From an uncultured Bacilli bacterium (GTDB lineage Bacteria > Bacillota_I > Bacilli_A > RFN20 > CAG-826), in contig CAKVCX010000002.1 of the NCBI GenBank assembly GCA_934725985.1, positions 248,001 to 312,000 on the forward strand: 64,000 nt of DNA, in the 5' to 3' direction. The position numbers and the translations under genes are program-made. This document shows, in pieces, positions 7,936-16,941 of the stretch. Under the pieces are notes generated by a model. That model was not told the origin of the DNA and made no database searches. It saw only the letters and a program-made list of their open reading frames with translations. Every line of letters starts with the position of its first letter. The stretch's first letter is position 1.

Positions 7936-9957
7936 TTATTCTTCTTCATTTTTACTAGATTTGTCGCCATATTTCAATATTAATATTTCTTTGGTGAAGT
8001 CATTGACGTTGCCTAATAGGCCGTATTTATCTTCTGGGATTTCAATTTTAAAGGTTTTGTCTAAAGTTTGGACCATTTCAATATAAGACATGGAATCCCC
8101 GCCTAAATCGGAAGTCCAAATGGAATCGACGTCTATTTTAAATTCTGGAAGCATCAAGATTTTCGAGAATATTTTAATAATTTTGTTTTGTATGTTTTCT
8201 ACTTCCTTCTTATCGTAACCATCAAAGCTTACGACTTCTTTTTTGCCTTGTTCGATGTTTATGAAATCGTTTGACCCTTTTTCTATCGCCTCTTTTATTA
8301 GGAATCGTTTTACTTTAAGTGAGCCCGACATTGGCAAAGGCCTTTTATCTATTAAGATTTCTTGTATTTTCTTTTCCGAAGGCAAAGTCGCGTTTATTGC
8401 ATAAATATCCGAGTAAATCTTTTTTATGGCTTCTAGATTAACTGAATTATCAACTTCACAAACCAAAGTAATCTTTTCTTCGCTTTCACCTTTTTTCTTT
8501 GCTCCAAAGCAAACGACGTTATTTAAGTTCTTGATGTCCTTAAAATAAGTTTCTATTTCATCCGGGAAAACATTTTCTCCATTTGAAAGGATAATGGTAT
8601 CTTTTATTCTCCCTTTTATAAAATAATAGCCTTGCTCGTTTTTTATAGCTATATCTCCAGTAGGGAAGAATTGATTTTGATAATCGACTGTTTTGATTTT
8701 TCCACCGATTATTTCCTTATAATGGCTTATTGGGCTTTTGACGAATAGTTCTCCAGAGGTTTCATTTTCATCCCCATTTCCTATCCGATACTCAACCTTA
8801 TATAGAGGCTTGCCAATCGACCCTTTTAAACGTTGCTCGATGTTAGGGGACATTTCCACGCTAGTGACGCCAATCTCGGTCATTCCGTAACCATTATAAA
8901 GCGGGTAGCCTAGTCCATTTATCAAGGATTGGGTTTTTTTAGATAAAAAGCCTCCCCCGGAAATGCAATAACGGATTGATTTGCCCAATATTTTCTTTTT
9001 AAAGATATTGTTAATCAATTTGCTTCCGCCTATCCCGGCTTCTTTCTTTGTTATTTTATTGGTATTAAAAGCCAGCATTCTTTCGAAAATATCAGCTTTG
9101 CTCGGGCTTAATGAGGCGATAGTTCTATTAACATTTTGGGCTATGCCATCCCAAAATAAAGGCACTGAATAAACATGGGTGCATTTCCCTTTCTTTATGG
9201 CATATAAAAGATCGCTAGTAGACATAGAAGATGGGTAGACGATTGTTTTGTTATAAAAAGAGTACCAAAGAAAGACTGCTACAAAACCAAATATGTGGTG
9301 AAATGGGAGCATGGCCAATATTCTTATTCTTTCTGGATAAATTAAATCTTCACTTGATGAAGCCATTTCGTAGGAAGAACAAATCTGGGCCGTCAAATTC
9401 TTTCCTTCATATATCATTAATTTGGCATCACCTGTAGTTCCTGAGGAACAAAAAATAACTTCATTGGCCCAATCTGGTCTAAATGAATAATCATCATTTT
9501 CGTTCATTATTTCGTTTAGTCGATAGGAAGGGCAAATAAAAGTTTCTTCATCATTGGCTATCAAGGCCTTGGCATTGGCTTGCGATAATAAATTGTTTGT
9601 ATTTTCCTTTGCTAGTTTGGCATCTATTAATAAAGGAATATGACCCGACATTAGCAAAGCCCAAAAAATTATTTGCCATCTAGGACTATTTTTAAGTTTT
9701 ATCCCTACGACTGTTTTTGGGGCGATATTAGAAAGTAAATTTGATAATTTCGAAGCCGTTAGGAAGACATTGTTTTTTAAGTCTTCATAGGTTTTAGAAA
9801 TAGATTTTCCCGATTCGTCAAAATATAAATAGGCATTTTCTTTCGGGCTATTTGTTACGATTTCATTGAATATATCTTCCATTGTTTGGCCTGTTTTTGA
9901 TAGGCTATCGCAACGTTTTTTTATGTATTTGGAGATAACAATTTTATTTTTTTCCAT
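7936..9957 (-). CDS. AMP-dependent acyl synthetase fused to a C-terminal acyl-carrier domain
   Basis: ANL-superfamily enzyme, 673 residues. It activates a carboxylic acid, most likely a fatty acid, with ATP. Core motifs are intact: SSGTTGDAK (171-179), NGYGMTEIG (355-363), the ATP-binding TGD (433-435), the hinge GRIKD (449-453) and a C-terminal GSLKVKR with the catalytic Lys near 548. A phosphopantetheine carrier domain follows (about 585-665) with LGGDSMSY, attachment Ser622. The acyl group could thus be loaded onto its own arm. No acyltransferase or thioesterase domain is visible. It interrupts the conserved rpsT-lepA order, so it is lineage-specific. Substrate unknown. Confidence 0.82.
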   Translation of the reverse strand: MEKNKIVISKYIKKRCDSLSKTGQTMEDIFNEIVTNSPKENAYLYFDESGKSISKTYEDLKNNVFLTASKLSNLLSNIAPKTVVGIKLKNSPRWQIIFWALLMSGHIPLLIDAKLAKENTNNLLSQANAKALIANDEETFICPSYRLNEIMNENDDYSFRPDWANEVIFCSSGTTGDAKLMIYEGKNLTAQICSSYEMASSSEDLIYPERIRILAMLPFHHIFGFVAVFLWYSFYNKTIVYPSSMSTSDLLYAIKKGKCTHVYSVPLFWDGIAQNVNRTIASLSPSKADIFERMLAFNTNKITKKEAGIGGSKLINNIFKKKILGKSIRYCISGGGFLSKKTQSLINGLGYPLYNGYGMTEIGVTSVEMSPNIEQRLKGSIGKPLYKVEYRIGNGDENETSGELFVKSPISHYKEIIGGKIKTVDYQNQFFPTGDIAIKNEQGYYFIKGRIKDTIILSNGENVFPDEIETYFKDIKNLNNVVCFGAKKKGESEEKITLVCEVDNSVNLEAIKKIYSDIYAINATLPSEKKIQEILIDKRPLPMSGSLKVKRFLIKEAIEKGSNDFINIEQGKKEVVSFDGYDKKEVENIQNKIIKIFSKILMLPEFKIDVDSIWTSDLGGDSMSYIEMVQTLDKTFKIEIPEDKYGLLGNVNDFTKEILILKYGDKSSKNEEE

Positions 9958-10070
9958 ATAATTCCTTATTTAGAACAAACTTGATATTAAACCATTCTTG
10001 CTTTCAAGCAAAATAAAATTTTTGTTCCTATACTTATAATGCAAAAGAAAAACGTGATAAAATTAAAGCT

Positions 10071-11018
10071 ATGATTTTTAACAACAAAAGCCAAATAAGA
10101 ATCGTTTACATGGGAACTCCATTGCTTTCTGGCAAAGTATTAGAAAAATTGATTACGAACGGTTACCAAATCATTGCCTTAATCACCAATGAAGATAGGC
10201 CGATTGGGAGAAAAAAGGAATTAATGCCAACCCCTTGCAAACAAGTGGCTTTAAAACATAACATAAAGGTATACCAACCGCATAAAATTAAGGAAGATTA
10301 CTCCTTTTTAAAAGATTTGGATTTCGATTTGTTGCTTACTTTGGCCTATGGGCAAATCGTTCCTAAGGCAGTCTTGGATTTGCCTAAGTGTGGAGCGCTA
10401 AATTTACATGGCTCGATTTTACCAAAATATAGGGGAGCGGCGCCCATTCAAAGGGCAATCATGGACGGAGAGACAAAAACCGGCGTTACTTTGATGAAGA
10501 TGGTAGAAAAAATGGATGCCGGGGATATTTTTGCTAAGAAGGAAATAATTATAGAGGAAAGCGATAACTATTCCTCTTTATGTGATAAATTGTCTACTTT
10601 GGCTTTCGAAGTGGCCGATGAAAATTTGCTTCCTTACGTTAATGGCTTATTAAAGGGAGAAAAGCAAGATGAAAGCTTGGTTACTTTTGCAAATAAAATA
10701 AAAAGTGAGGATGAACATATCCCCTTGTCTAGGCTTAATATAAAAGAATTTTGCAATTATGTTCGCGCCTTATCGTTTACACCCGGCGCTTATTTGCTCC
10801 TAGATAATTTGAAATTCAAGATTTATTCTTGCCAAATCTTGTCTAGGCAAATAAAGGGGAAGCCTGGTTCCATCATTATCGATAAGAAAGATGTATGCCT
10901 TTGTTTAAAAGATGGAATTGTCAAATTAAACAAAGTTCAATTGCAAGGCAAAAAAGAAATGGATGCTTATAGCTTTGCCAATGGTTATAGAGATCTCTCT
11001 TTAAAGGTTTTATCTTAA
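10071..11018 (+). CDS. fmt: Methionyl-tRNA formyltransferase
   Basis: Formylates Met-tRNAi using 10-formyl-tetrahydrofolate for initiation. 315 residues, standard length. N-terminal VYMGTPLLSG, the active-site region LHGSILPKYRGAAPIQRAI (about residues 106-124) and a C-terminal tRNA-binding barrel are present. No Shine-Dalgarno is seen; TATAAT at 10035-10040 and TAAAAT at 10058-10063 lie upstream, the latter 7 nt before the ATG. The stop overlaps the next gene by one base, indicating an operon with the nuclease-helicase. Confidence 0.95.
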   Translation: MIFNNKSQIRIVYMGTPLLSGKVLEKLITNGYQIIALITNEDRPIGRKKELMPTPCKQVALKHNIKVYQPHKIKEDYSFLKDLDFDLLLTLAYGQIVPKAVLDLPKCGALNLHGSILPKYRGAAPIQRAIMDGETKTGVTLMKMVEKMDAGDIFAKKEIIIEESDNYSSLCDKLSTLAFEVADENLLPYVNGLLKGEKQDESLVTFANKIKSEDEHIPLSRLNIKEFCNYVRALSFTPGAYLLLDNLKFKIYSCQILSRQIKGKPGSIIIDKKDVCLCLKDGIVKLNKVQLQGKKEMDAYSFANGYRDLSLKVLS

Positions 11019-13360
11019 TGGAAGTAGAAAAAAGATACTTGCATCTATCCGTTCACCAACTAGTCGATTCAATTTTAAGAAGTGGCGATATAGACGATAG
11101 GATTTTTAATAAAGAAACCATGAAAGAAGGCTCTTCTGTTCATGGAAGGTATCAAAAAAAGCAAGGCGATAATTATTTAGCGGAATATCCTTTGTCTACA
11201 AAAATATCTAGACCCTTGGGAACTATATTCCTACAAGGGAGGGCAGATGGCATTTATTATTCTTCTTCTAAAGCCATTATAGAAGAAATAAAGAGCAGTG
11301 TTGATAAACTCGAAAATTTTTCTTCTTCCTTGCAAACATGGCACCTAGGCCAAGCTTTATGTTATGCCTATATGTTTATGGAAGAGAAGAACTTAAAGGA
11401 AATTTCCATTAAATTGGTCTACATTTCACAATTAAATAACGATGAAACCTTAATAAAAAGATATGAGTTTACCCATGAAGAAGTAAAAGAAAAAGTAGAT
11501 GAAATCGTTGATACTTATTTTTCTTTTCATAAACCCTTTTTTGACCATATTAAGGAAAGAGATGAAAGCGTTAAACCTCTTCTTTTTCCTTTTAAAAAGT
11601 TTCGTCTAGGACAAAGGGAATTGGCTAAATATGCCTATGGAATTGCCAAAAATGGAGGATTTTTGTTCGTAGAAGCTCCAACCGGCATCGGTAAGACCAT
11701 GTCTTCTTTATATCCTTTTATAAAAAATTATAAGGATAATAAAAAGGAGAGAATATTTTATCTAACGGCTAAATCCACCGGAGCAAGTAGCGTCAAAAAC
11801 GCCATACTAGAATTAAGGGATAATAAGCTAAATATTAAAGATATTTATATAACGTCAAAAGAAAAAATATGCCTCTGTCCTGGCCATTTTTGCAATCCTG
11901 CGGATTGCATTTTTGCCAAAGGCTATTATTCCAAAATAAAAGAGGCCATTGCTTCTTCTTTTAAGGAAAATGCCTCCTTTGATCTTCCTTTTATATTAAA
12001 AAAAGCCAGGGAATTTTCCATTTGTCCTTTTGAATTTCAACTAGATTTAGCCCTTTGGTGTGATCTTATTGTCATTGATTACAATTACCTATTCGATCCT
12101 TTTGTCTATTTAGATAGGTTCTTCTCTCCCCTTGTCGATATGAGTAAAGACATGATTTTAATAGACGAGGCCCATAATTTAATCGATAGGGGAAGGATGA
12201 TGTATTCTTCTTATATTTCTCTTGATGAAATAAAAAAGGCAAAAAAAGGACTTTCGAATAAGGAATTCGCTTCCTCTAAAAGGGCAATTGGAAAATTGGA
12301 AAAGTCCTTAAAAGAGTTGTTTTTAGAAAATAATGAAAATCTAGATGAAGTACCTGAAAATATAATTAAGGCAATCGAAAGCATAAAAAGGGCTAACCAA
12401 AAAGAAAATAAGGAAAATACTTTAAGATATCCTTCCGCTTATAAAGACTTTTATAGACAAGAAAACCGTTTTTTATCCTTATATGAGGATTATTATGATT
12501 CCACTTATAGGCTTTATGTTGAAAATAAAACCTTATATATGCTTAATATTGACCCTTCAAGGTATCTATTCGATATTCTAAATAGAGCCTCCTCGGTTTT
12601 ATGCTTTTCTGCTACATTATCTCCCATTTCATATTTTATGGAAGCTAGTATTGGCAAAACAAAGCCTTATTTACTACTCCCTTCTCCCTTCCCAAAAGAA
12701 AATTTTAAATTATTGATTGCCCCAAAATTATCCCTTCGTTATGCCGATAGAGAAAAAAGCAAAGAAGAAGTAAGCCTCTATTTAAAAGAATTTGTTTCCA
12801 GCAAGAAAGGTAATTATTTTATTTATTTCCCAAGCTATTCTTACTTGCAATCTATCTTGCCTTTGCTAGATTTCCCTTCCGCGAATCTATATATGCAAAG
12901 TAAGAAAATGAATGAAGAGGAAAAGATTTCATTTCTTGATCATTTCTCTCCTAATCCAAATTCAACTAATGTCGGCTTATTGGTTTTGGGTGGCACTTTT
13001 TCCGAAGGAATAGATTTGCCTAACGACAGGCTAATCGGGGTAGCAATAGTTGGCATTGGCATTCCCCAAGTGTGCAAAGAAAACGAATTAATCAAGGATT
13101 ATTATCAGAAAAAAGAAAATGGCAGCGGTTTTGATTATGCGTATAAAAATCCTGGAATAAATAAAGTAATGCAAGCGATGGGCCGACTTATTCGAAGCGA
13201 AACAGATGTTGGAGCGGCTTTGCTAATTGACGATAGGTATTTAAAGGAAGATTATCGTTTGATGCTTTCTAGAGTCTATGTAGATTATGAAGTCGTGACT
13301 AACCCAACAGAAATAAAAACTTCTTTAACTAATTTCTATAAAAATAAATATATTGTATAA
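11018..13360 (+). CDS. RecB/Cas4-like nuclease fused to XPD/DinG-type helicase
   Basis: 780 residues. The N-terminal domain has PD-(D/E)XK RecB/Cas4-like residues: H42, D77 in GRADG, E90-I-K92 and a Q112...Y116 helix. The helicase has Walker A PTGIGKT (221-227), DEAH at 383-386 and a later QAMGRLIRS motif VI. Cysteines at 285, 287, 292, 297 and 336 fit an Fe-S cluster domain as in XPD/DinG. Known relatives unwind DNA 5' to 3' in repair. It probably couples end trimming to unwinding; the precise role is unknown. Co-transcribed with fmt. Confidence 0.85.
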   Translation: MEVEKRYLHLSVHQLVDSILRSGDIDDRIFNKETMKEGSSVHGRYQKKQGDNYLAEYPLSTKISRPLGTIFLQGRADGIYYSSSKAIIEEIKSSVDKLENFSSSLQTWHLGQALCYAYMFMEEKNLKEISIKLVYISQLNNDETLIKRYEFTHEEVKEKVDEIVDTYFSFHKPFFDHIKERDESVKPLLFPFKKFRLGQRELAKYAYGIAKNGGFLFVEAPTGIGKTMSSLYPFIKNYKDNKKERIFYLTAKSTGASSVKNAILELRDNKLNIKDIYITSKEKICLCPGHFCNPADCIFAKGYYSKIKEAIASSFKENASFDLPFILKKAREFSICPFEFQLDLALWCDLIVIDYNYLFDPFVYLDRFFSPLVDMSKDMILIDEAHNLIDRGRMMYSSYISLDEIKKAKKGLSNKEFASSKRAIGKLEKSLKELFLENNENLDEVPENIIKAIESIKRANQKENKENTLRYPSAYKDFYRQENRFLSLYEDYYDSTYRLYVENKTLYMLNIDPSRYLFDILNRASSVLCFSATLSPISYFMEASIGKTKPYLLLPSPFPKENFKLLIAPKLSLRYADREKSKEEVSLYLKEFVSSKKGNYFIYFPSYSYLQSILPLLDFPSANLYMQSKKMNEEEKISFLDHFSPNPNSTNVGLLVLGGTFSEGIDLPNDRLIGVAIVGIGIPQVCKENELIKDYYQKKENGSGFDYAYKNPGINKVMQAMGRLIRSETDVGAALLIDDRYLKEDYRLMLSRVYVDYEVVTNPTEIKTSLTNFYKNKYIV

Positions 13361-13377
13361 TTCGACGGTGAGTTTTT

Positions 13378-15192
13378 ATGCCCTTTGATCAAAAACATAT
13401 AAGAAATTTCTCAATAATTGCCCATATCGACCACGGTAAATCGACCCTGGCGGATAGAATTTTGGAATTGACCGGAACAGTTTCTAAGCGCGACATGAAA
13501 GCGCAGATTCTTGATTCCATGGATTTAGAAAGAGAAAGAGGCATTACCATAAAGCTAAATGCCGTTACTCTTTCTTATGTTGCAAAAAACGGCGAAAAGT
13601 ATATTTATAACTTAATTGATACTCCGGGGCATGTTGATTTTACTTACGAAGTATCTCGCTCTCTAGCAGCTTGCGAAGGGGCTTTATTGGTAGTGGATGC
13701 AACTCAAGGCGTTCAAGCTCAAACTTTAGCCAATGTTTATTTGGCAATTGATAATAACCTTGAGATATTGCCTATTATAAATAAAATCGATTTGCCATCG
13801 GCCCAACCTGATTTTGTAAAAAAAGAAATCGAGGATAGAATAGGAATAGATTGTTCTTCTGCCTGCTTGGTTTCTGCTAAAACCGGGCTTGGTGTGGAAG
13901 ATGTTTTAGAAAAGATAGTTACCATGGTGCCTCCTCCTAATGGCGATCCAAATGGTCCTTTGCAGGCTTTGATTTTTGATTCTTATTATGATCCTTATAG
14001 AGGGGTAGTGGTCTTAATTAGAGTTAAAAATGGTTCGGTAAAACCTGGCGATACCATTTTATTGATGCAGGCTAACAAATCTTATTTAGTTACCGAAGTT
14101 GGCATAAGGGTGCCAAATGAAATTAAAACTGATTCTTTAGAATGTGGGGAAGTTGGCTATTTAGCGGCCCAAATTAAAGATATTCATGATGTTTTTTCAG
14201 GCGAAACGATTACATTGCTTTCTTCTCCTGCTTCTAGCCCTCTTCCTGGATATAGAAAAATAAATCCGATGGTTTATTGCGGTTTATATCCAGTTGATTC
14301 AAAGCAATATCTAGATTTAAAAGAGGCTTTAGAAAAATTATCTTTGAATGACGCCTCCCTTTTATTTGAACCTGAGACTTCCCAGGCCTTAGGTTTTGGC
14401 TTTAGGTGCGGTTTTTTAGGCTTGTTACATATGGATGTAATACAAGAAAGATTGGAAAGAGAATATAACCTTAATCTAATTCTTACTGCTCCTTCTGTAA
14501 ATTATAAAGTAAGACTTACCAATGGCGAAGTCATTGAAATCGACAATCCTTCAAAGCTACCCGAGCCAAGCAGCGTTAGCTATATAGAAGAGCCTTTTGT
14601 CTCTTCTTCAATCATGGCTCCAAAAGAATACGTGGGGCCGATCATGCAACTTTGTCAAGAACGTAGGGGAGCCTATGTTGACTTAGAATATTTTGACGAT
14701 ACTAGAGTCATCGTTAAATACGACTTGCCATTAAGTGAAATAATTTATAATTTTTTCGATAAACTAAAATCTTACACAAAAGGATACGCTTCCCTGGATT
14801 ACGATTTTAAAGAATATAGGAAAAGCGAACTTTGCAAGATGGACATTTTACTAAATGGCGATACGATTGATGCCTTATCTTCAATTGTCTATCGTCCCGA
14901 TGCTTATAAAAGGGGACTTGCCATTGTTTCTAAATTAAAAAATATAATCCCTAGACAGCAATTTGAAGTCCCAGTCCAAGCCGCTATATCGGGGAAAGTC
15001 ATCGCTAGGGCGGACATAAAATCAATGAGAAAAGATGTTTTGGCCAAATGCTACGGTGGGGATATTTCTAGAAAAAAGAAACTATTAGAAAAGCAAAAAG
15101 AAGGCAAAAAGAGAATGAAGGCCATTGGTTCTGTAGAAGTTCCACAAGAAGCCTTTATGTCGGTGCTTTCCATTGATGATGAAGAAAAATAG
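13378..15192 (+). CDS. lepA: Elongation factor 4 (back-translocase LepA)
   Basis: Translational GTPase LepA/EF4, 604 residues. G-domain motifs: IAHIDHGKST (G1), RGITIK (G2), DTPGHVDF (G3) and NKIDLP (G4). The C-terminal LepA-specific domain includes DIKSMRKDVLAKCYGGDISRKKKLLEKQK. A TATAAT at 13356-13361 overlaps the end of the preceding gene and may give it its own start; GGTGAG at about 13368 is a weak ribosome site. In B. subtilis lepA is followed directly by hemW; here two lineage-specific genes are inserted. Confidence 0.97.
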   Translation: MPFDQKHIRNFSIIAHIDHGKSTLADRILELTGTVSKRDMKAQILDSMDLERERGITIKLNAVTLSYVAKNGEKYIYNLIDTPGHVDFTYEVSRSLAACEGALLVVDATQGVQAQTLANVYLAIDNNLEILPIINKIDLPSAQPDFVKKEIEDRIGIDCSSACLVSAKTGLGVEDVLEKIVTMVPPPNGDPNGPLQALIFDSYYDPYRGVVVLIRVKNGSVKPGDTILLMQANKSYLVTEVGIRVPNEIKTDSLECGEVGYLAAQIKDIHDVFSGETITLLSSPASSPLPGYRKINPMVYCGLYPVDSKQYLDLKEALEKLSLNDASLLFEPETSQALGFGFRCGFLGLLHMDVIQERLEREYNLNLILTAPSVNYKVRLTNGEVIEIDNPSKLPEPSSVSYIEEPFVSSSIMAPKEYVGPIMQLCQERRGAYVDLEYFDDTRVIVKYDLPLSEIIYNFFDKLKSYTKGYASLDYDFKEYRKSELCKMDILLNGDTIDALSSIVYRPDAYKRGLAIVSKLKNIIPRQQFEVPVQAAISGKVIARADIKSMRKDVLAKCYGGDISRKKKLLEKQKEGKKRMKAIGSVEVPQEAFMSVLSIDDEEK

Positions 15193-15216
15193 CATTAAAA
15201 ATTAGTAGTTTTTAAG

Positions 15217-15245
15217 TTGATTATAAATGGTCGCCCTTTTATAAT
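15217..15245 (+). promoter_or_regulatory. Sigma-A promoter of the Fic-like gene
   Basis: TTGATT at 15217-15222, 17-nt spacer, TATAAT at 15240-15245. Transcription would start about 8 nt before the ATG at 15260, so the leader barely includes AAGGAA. A single TTAGTAGTTTT element at 15202-15212 lies just upstream. Confidence 0.75.
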
Positions 15246-15259
15246 TCCAATAAGGAAAT

Positions 15260-16696
15260 ATGGCTTCAAAAACATTTAATGAAAGATATACTGACGAAGA
15301 ATATGTCTCCAAAAGGGAACTAGCTAATAAGCTTCGTTTAAATTTAGTTGATTCCATGTGGTCTGGAATCCTTGATTATAGAAGACAATTTGCTAAGCCT
15401 TTAAGCGGGATTACCCTTATTACGAAGCAAAAGATGTATCTAACTTCTACCCAAGCCTTATATGATAAGTATTCTGAATTCGAAACGAAGCTTTCTTATT
15501 TTCAAACTGAATATGTTAAGACTTGTTTAAACAAAGATAGCGAAAAAGCGATTAATAAATATGCTTATTTGCTAATTTTAAAGTTATGCTGCCAAGCCTT
15601 AAAAATAAATGCTTCCGAACTATCTTTAAAAGCTATTGTAAATGGGGTATATAGAGATACTGATCCATCTTTAGTCTATATAAATGCCTATTATAAGGCT
15701 ATTTCTTCTTTTGAAGATGCTGCCTCTTATACCGATGGGCTAGATTTTTTAGGGCATGAATATTCTATATTGAAAGGGACGAATGAACTTACTTCCTTTT
15801 ATAGGACTAACGATTCCAAATCCATATATGTGAGATCTGTTGTTTCCAAAGTATATGAATCAGCTCCTGCAAACGAAATCCCCGATTTAATTGACTCCTT
15901 GCTTGATTTTGAAAAACTAGATAACAAAAAAGGTTTCTTAAAAGCCTTGATTATTGAATATTTTATTAATTATATTAAGCCCTTCGACGATAATAACCTT
16001 TTAATAGGTGCTTTGCTTTCGAAATGGAGCTTAAGCAGGGCTAATTTAACTAACGTGGCTTCGATTTTACCTTTTGAAGCCGCTTTTATCCCTAGCAATA
16101 GGCTAAATGATTATTTTGAATCAATTCAGCAAACAGGTGACGTTACTTATTTTGTGATGTATGCAATGGAAAAGATTTCCCCTTTATTGGACGAACTTCT
16201 TGACCAAATGCATCAGATTAATAAAAACATCATAAAAAAAGAGCATTTCGTAAAAGAAGAAATCGAAATGGAAATTTCTCCTAATATTGAAGAAATAAAG
16301 GAAGAAAGAAAAGAAAGCGAGCTTCCAAAAAAAGAAGAAAAAGCAGAAAAGAAGGCTTCTTCTATCGAAAGAATAGATCCTTATAAGTTTGCTAAAGGAA
16401 ATGCTAATCTAGCTTTATTGCCTCCTAAATCTAGTTTAAGTGAAAAGGAAATAAAAGAAACGGCTAGATATATAGTTGAAACTAATCCTAATATAAAAAA
16501 AGCCCAAGCCTATTTCTTTGCCGGGCATTCTACCATTGGCAGGTATTATACAATCCAAGATTATAAAAAAGTCACTCGTTGTGCCTATGAAACAGCCAGG
16601 ACTTCCATGGATTTATTAGCAGAGCAAGGCTTTTATAAGAAGCTACAAGTTAAAAATAAATTCGTTTATACCCCAATCGAACAAGGAGAAAAATAA
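15260..16696 (+). CDS. Fic-fold protein with degenerate active site and C-terminal winged-helix-like region
   Basis: 478 residues. The middle resembles Fic/Fido proteins: FYRTNDSKSIYV (180-191), then a helix ending NEIPDLIDSLLDF (205-217), then YIKPFDDNNLLIGALL (238-253) at the position of the Fic motif HPFxxGNGR. Lys240 replaces the catalytic His, and the GNGR loop residues are lost, so AMPylation is not expected. A charged linker (about 345-375) leads to a C-terminal helical region that may be winged-helix (about 388-475). It sits between lepA and hemW. A regulatory or binding role is an inference; the fold call itself is moderate. Confidence 0.6.
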   Translation: MASKTFNERYTDEEYVSKRELANKLRLNLVDSMWSGILDYRRQFAKPLSGITLITKQKMYLTSTQALYDKYSEFETKLSYFQTEYVKTCLNKDSEKAINKYAYLLILKLCCQALKINASELSLKAIVNGVYRDTDPSLVYINAYYKAISSFEDAASYTDGLDFLGHEYSILKGTNELTSFYRTNDSKSIYVRSVVSKVYESAPANEIPDLIDSLLDFEKLDNKKGFLKALIIEYFINYIKPFDDNNLLIGALLSKWSLSRANLTNVASILPFEAAFIPSNRLNDYFESIQQTGDVTYFVMYAMEKISPLLDELLDQMHQINKNIIKKEHFVKEEIEMEISPNIEEIKEERKESELPKKEEKAEKKASSIERIDPYKFAKGNANLALLPPKSSLSEKEIKETARYIVETNPNIKKAQAYFFAGHSTIGRYYTIQDYKKVTRCAYETARTSMDLLAEQGFYKKLQVKNKFVYTPIEQGEK

Positions 16697-16698
16697 TT

Positions 16699-16941
16699 AT
16701 GAATTCTTATCTTTATTTAGCAGGAATGCCAGGATGGGCCATTCCATTAGTCATTGTGGGCGTTTTTGGCTTAATTGTTTTAGCGGTTATCTTAATTAAA
16801 AAACATTTCCATGTTTTCCAAAGTGATGAAAAAGTCAAATCGGATAAGGAAATCGCCCAAGAAAATCTTGATAAAATCTTAGAGCCTATTGATGATTTAA
16901 AAGAAAAAAAAGATGATAATGACGATTTGAAAGAAGAATGA
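16699..16941 (+). CDS. Small single-pass membrane protein, unknown function
   Basis: 80 residues with one strongly hydrophobic helix (about 13-33, WAIPLVIVGVFGLIVLAVIL) followed by a basic stop-transfer and a highly charged, mostly acidic cytoplasmic tail. It starts 2 nt after the Fic-like gene's stop, and its TGA overlaps the hemW ATG (ATGA), so all three are co-translated. I do not recognise a family. Its position suggests a membrane partner of the Fic-like protein, but nothing in the sequence proves it. Confidence 0.7.
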   Translation: MNSYLYLAGMPGWAIPLVIVGVFGLIVLAVILIKKHFHVFQSDEKVKSDKEIAQENLDKILEPIDDLKEKKDDNDDLKEE

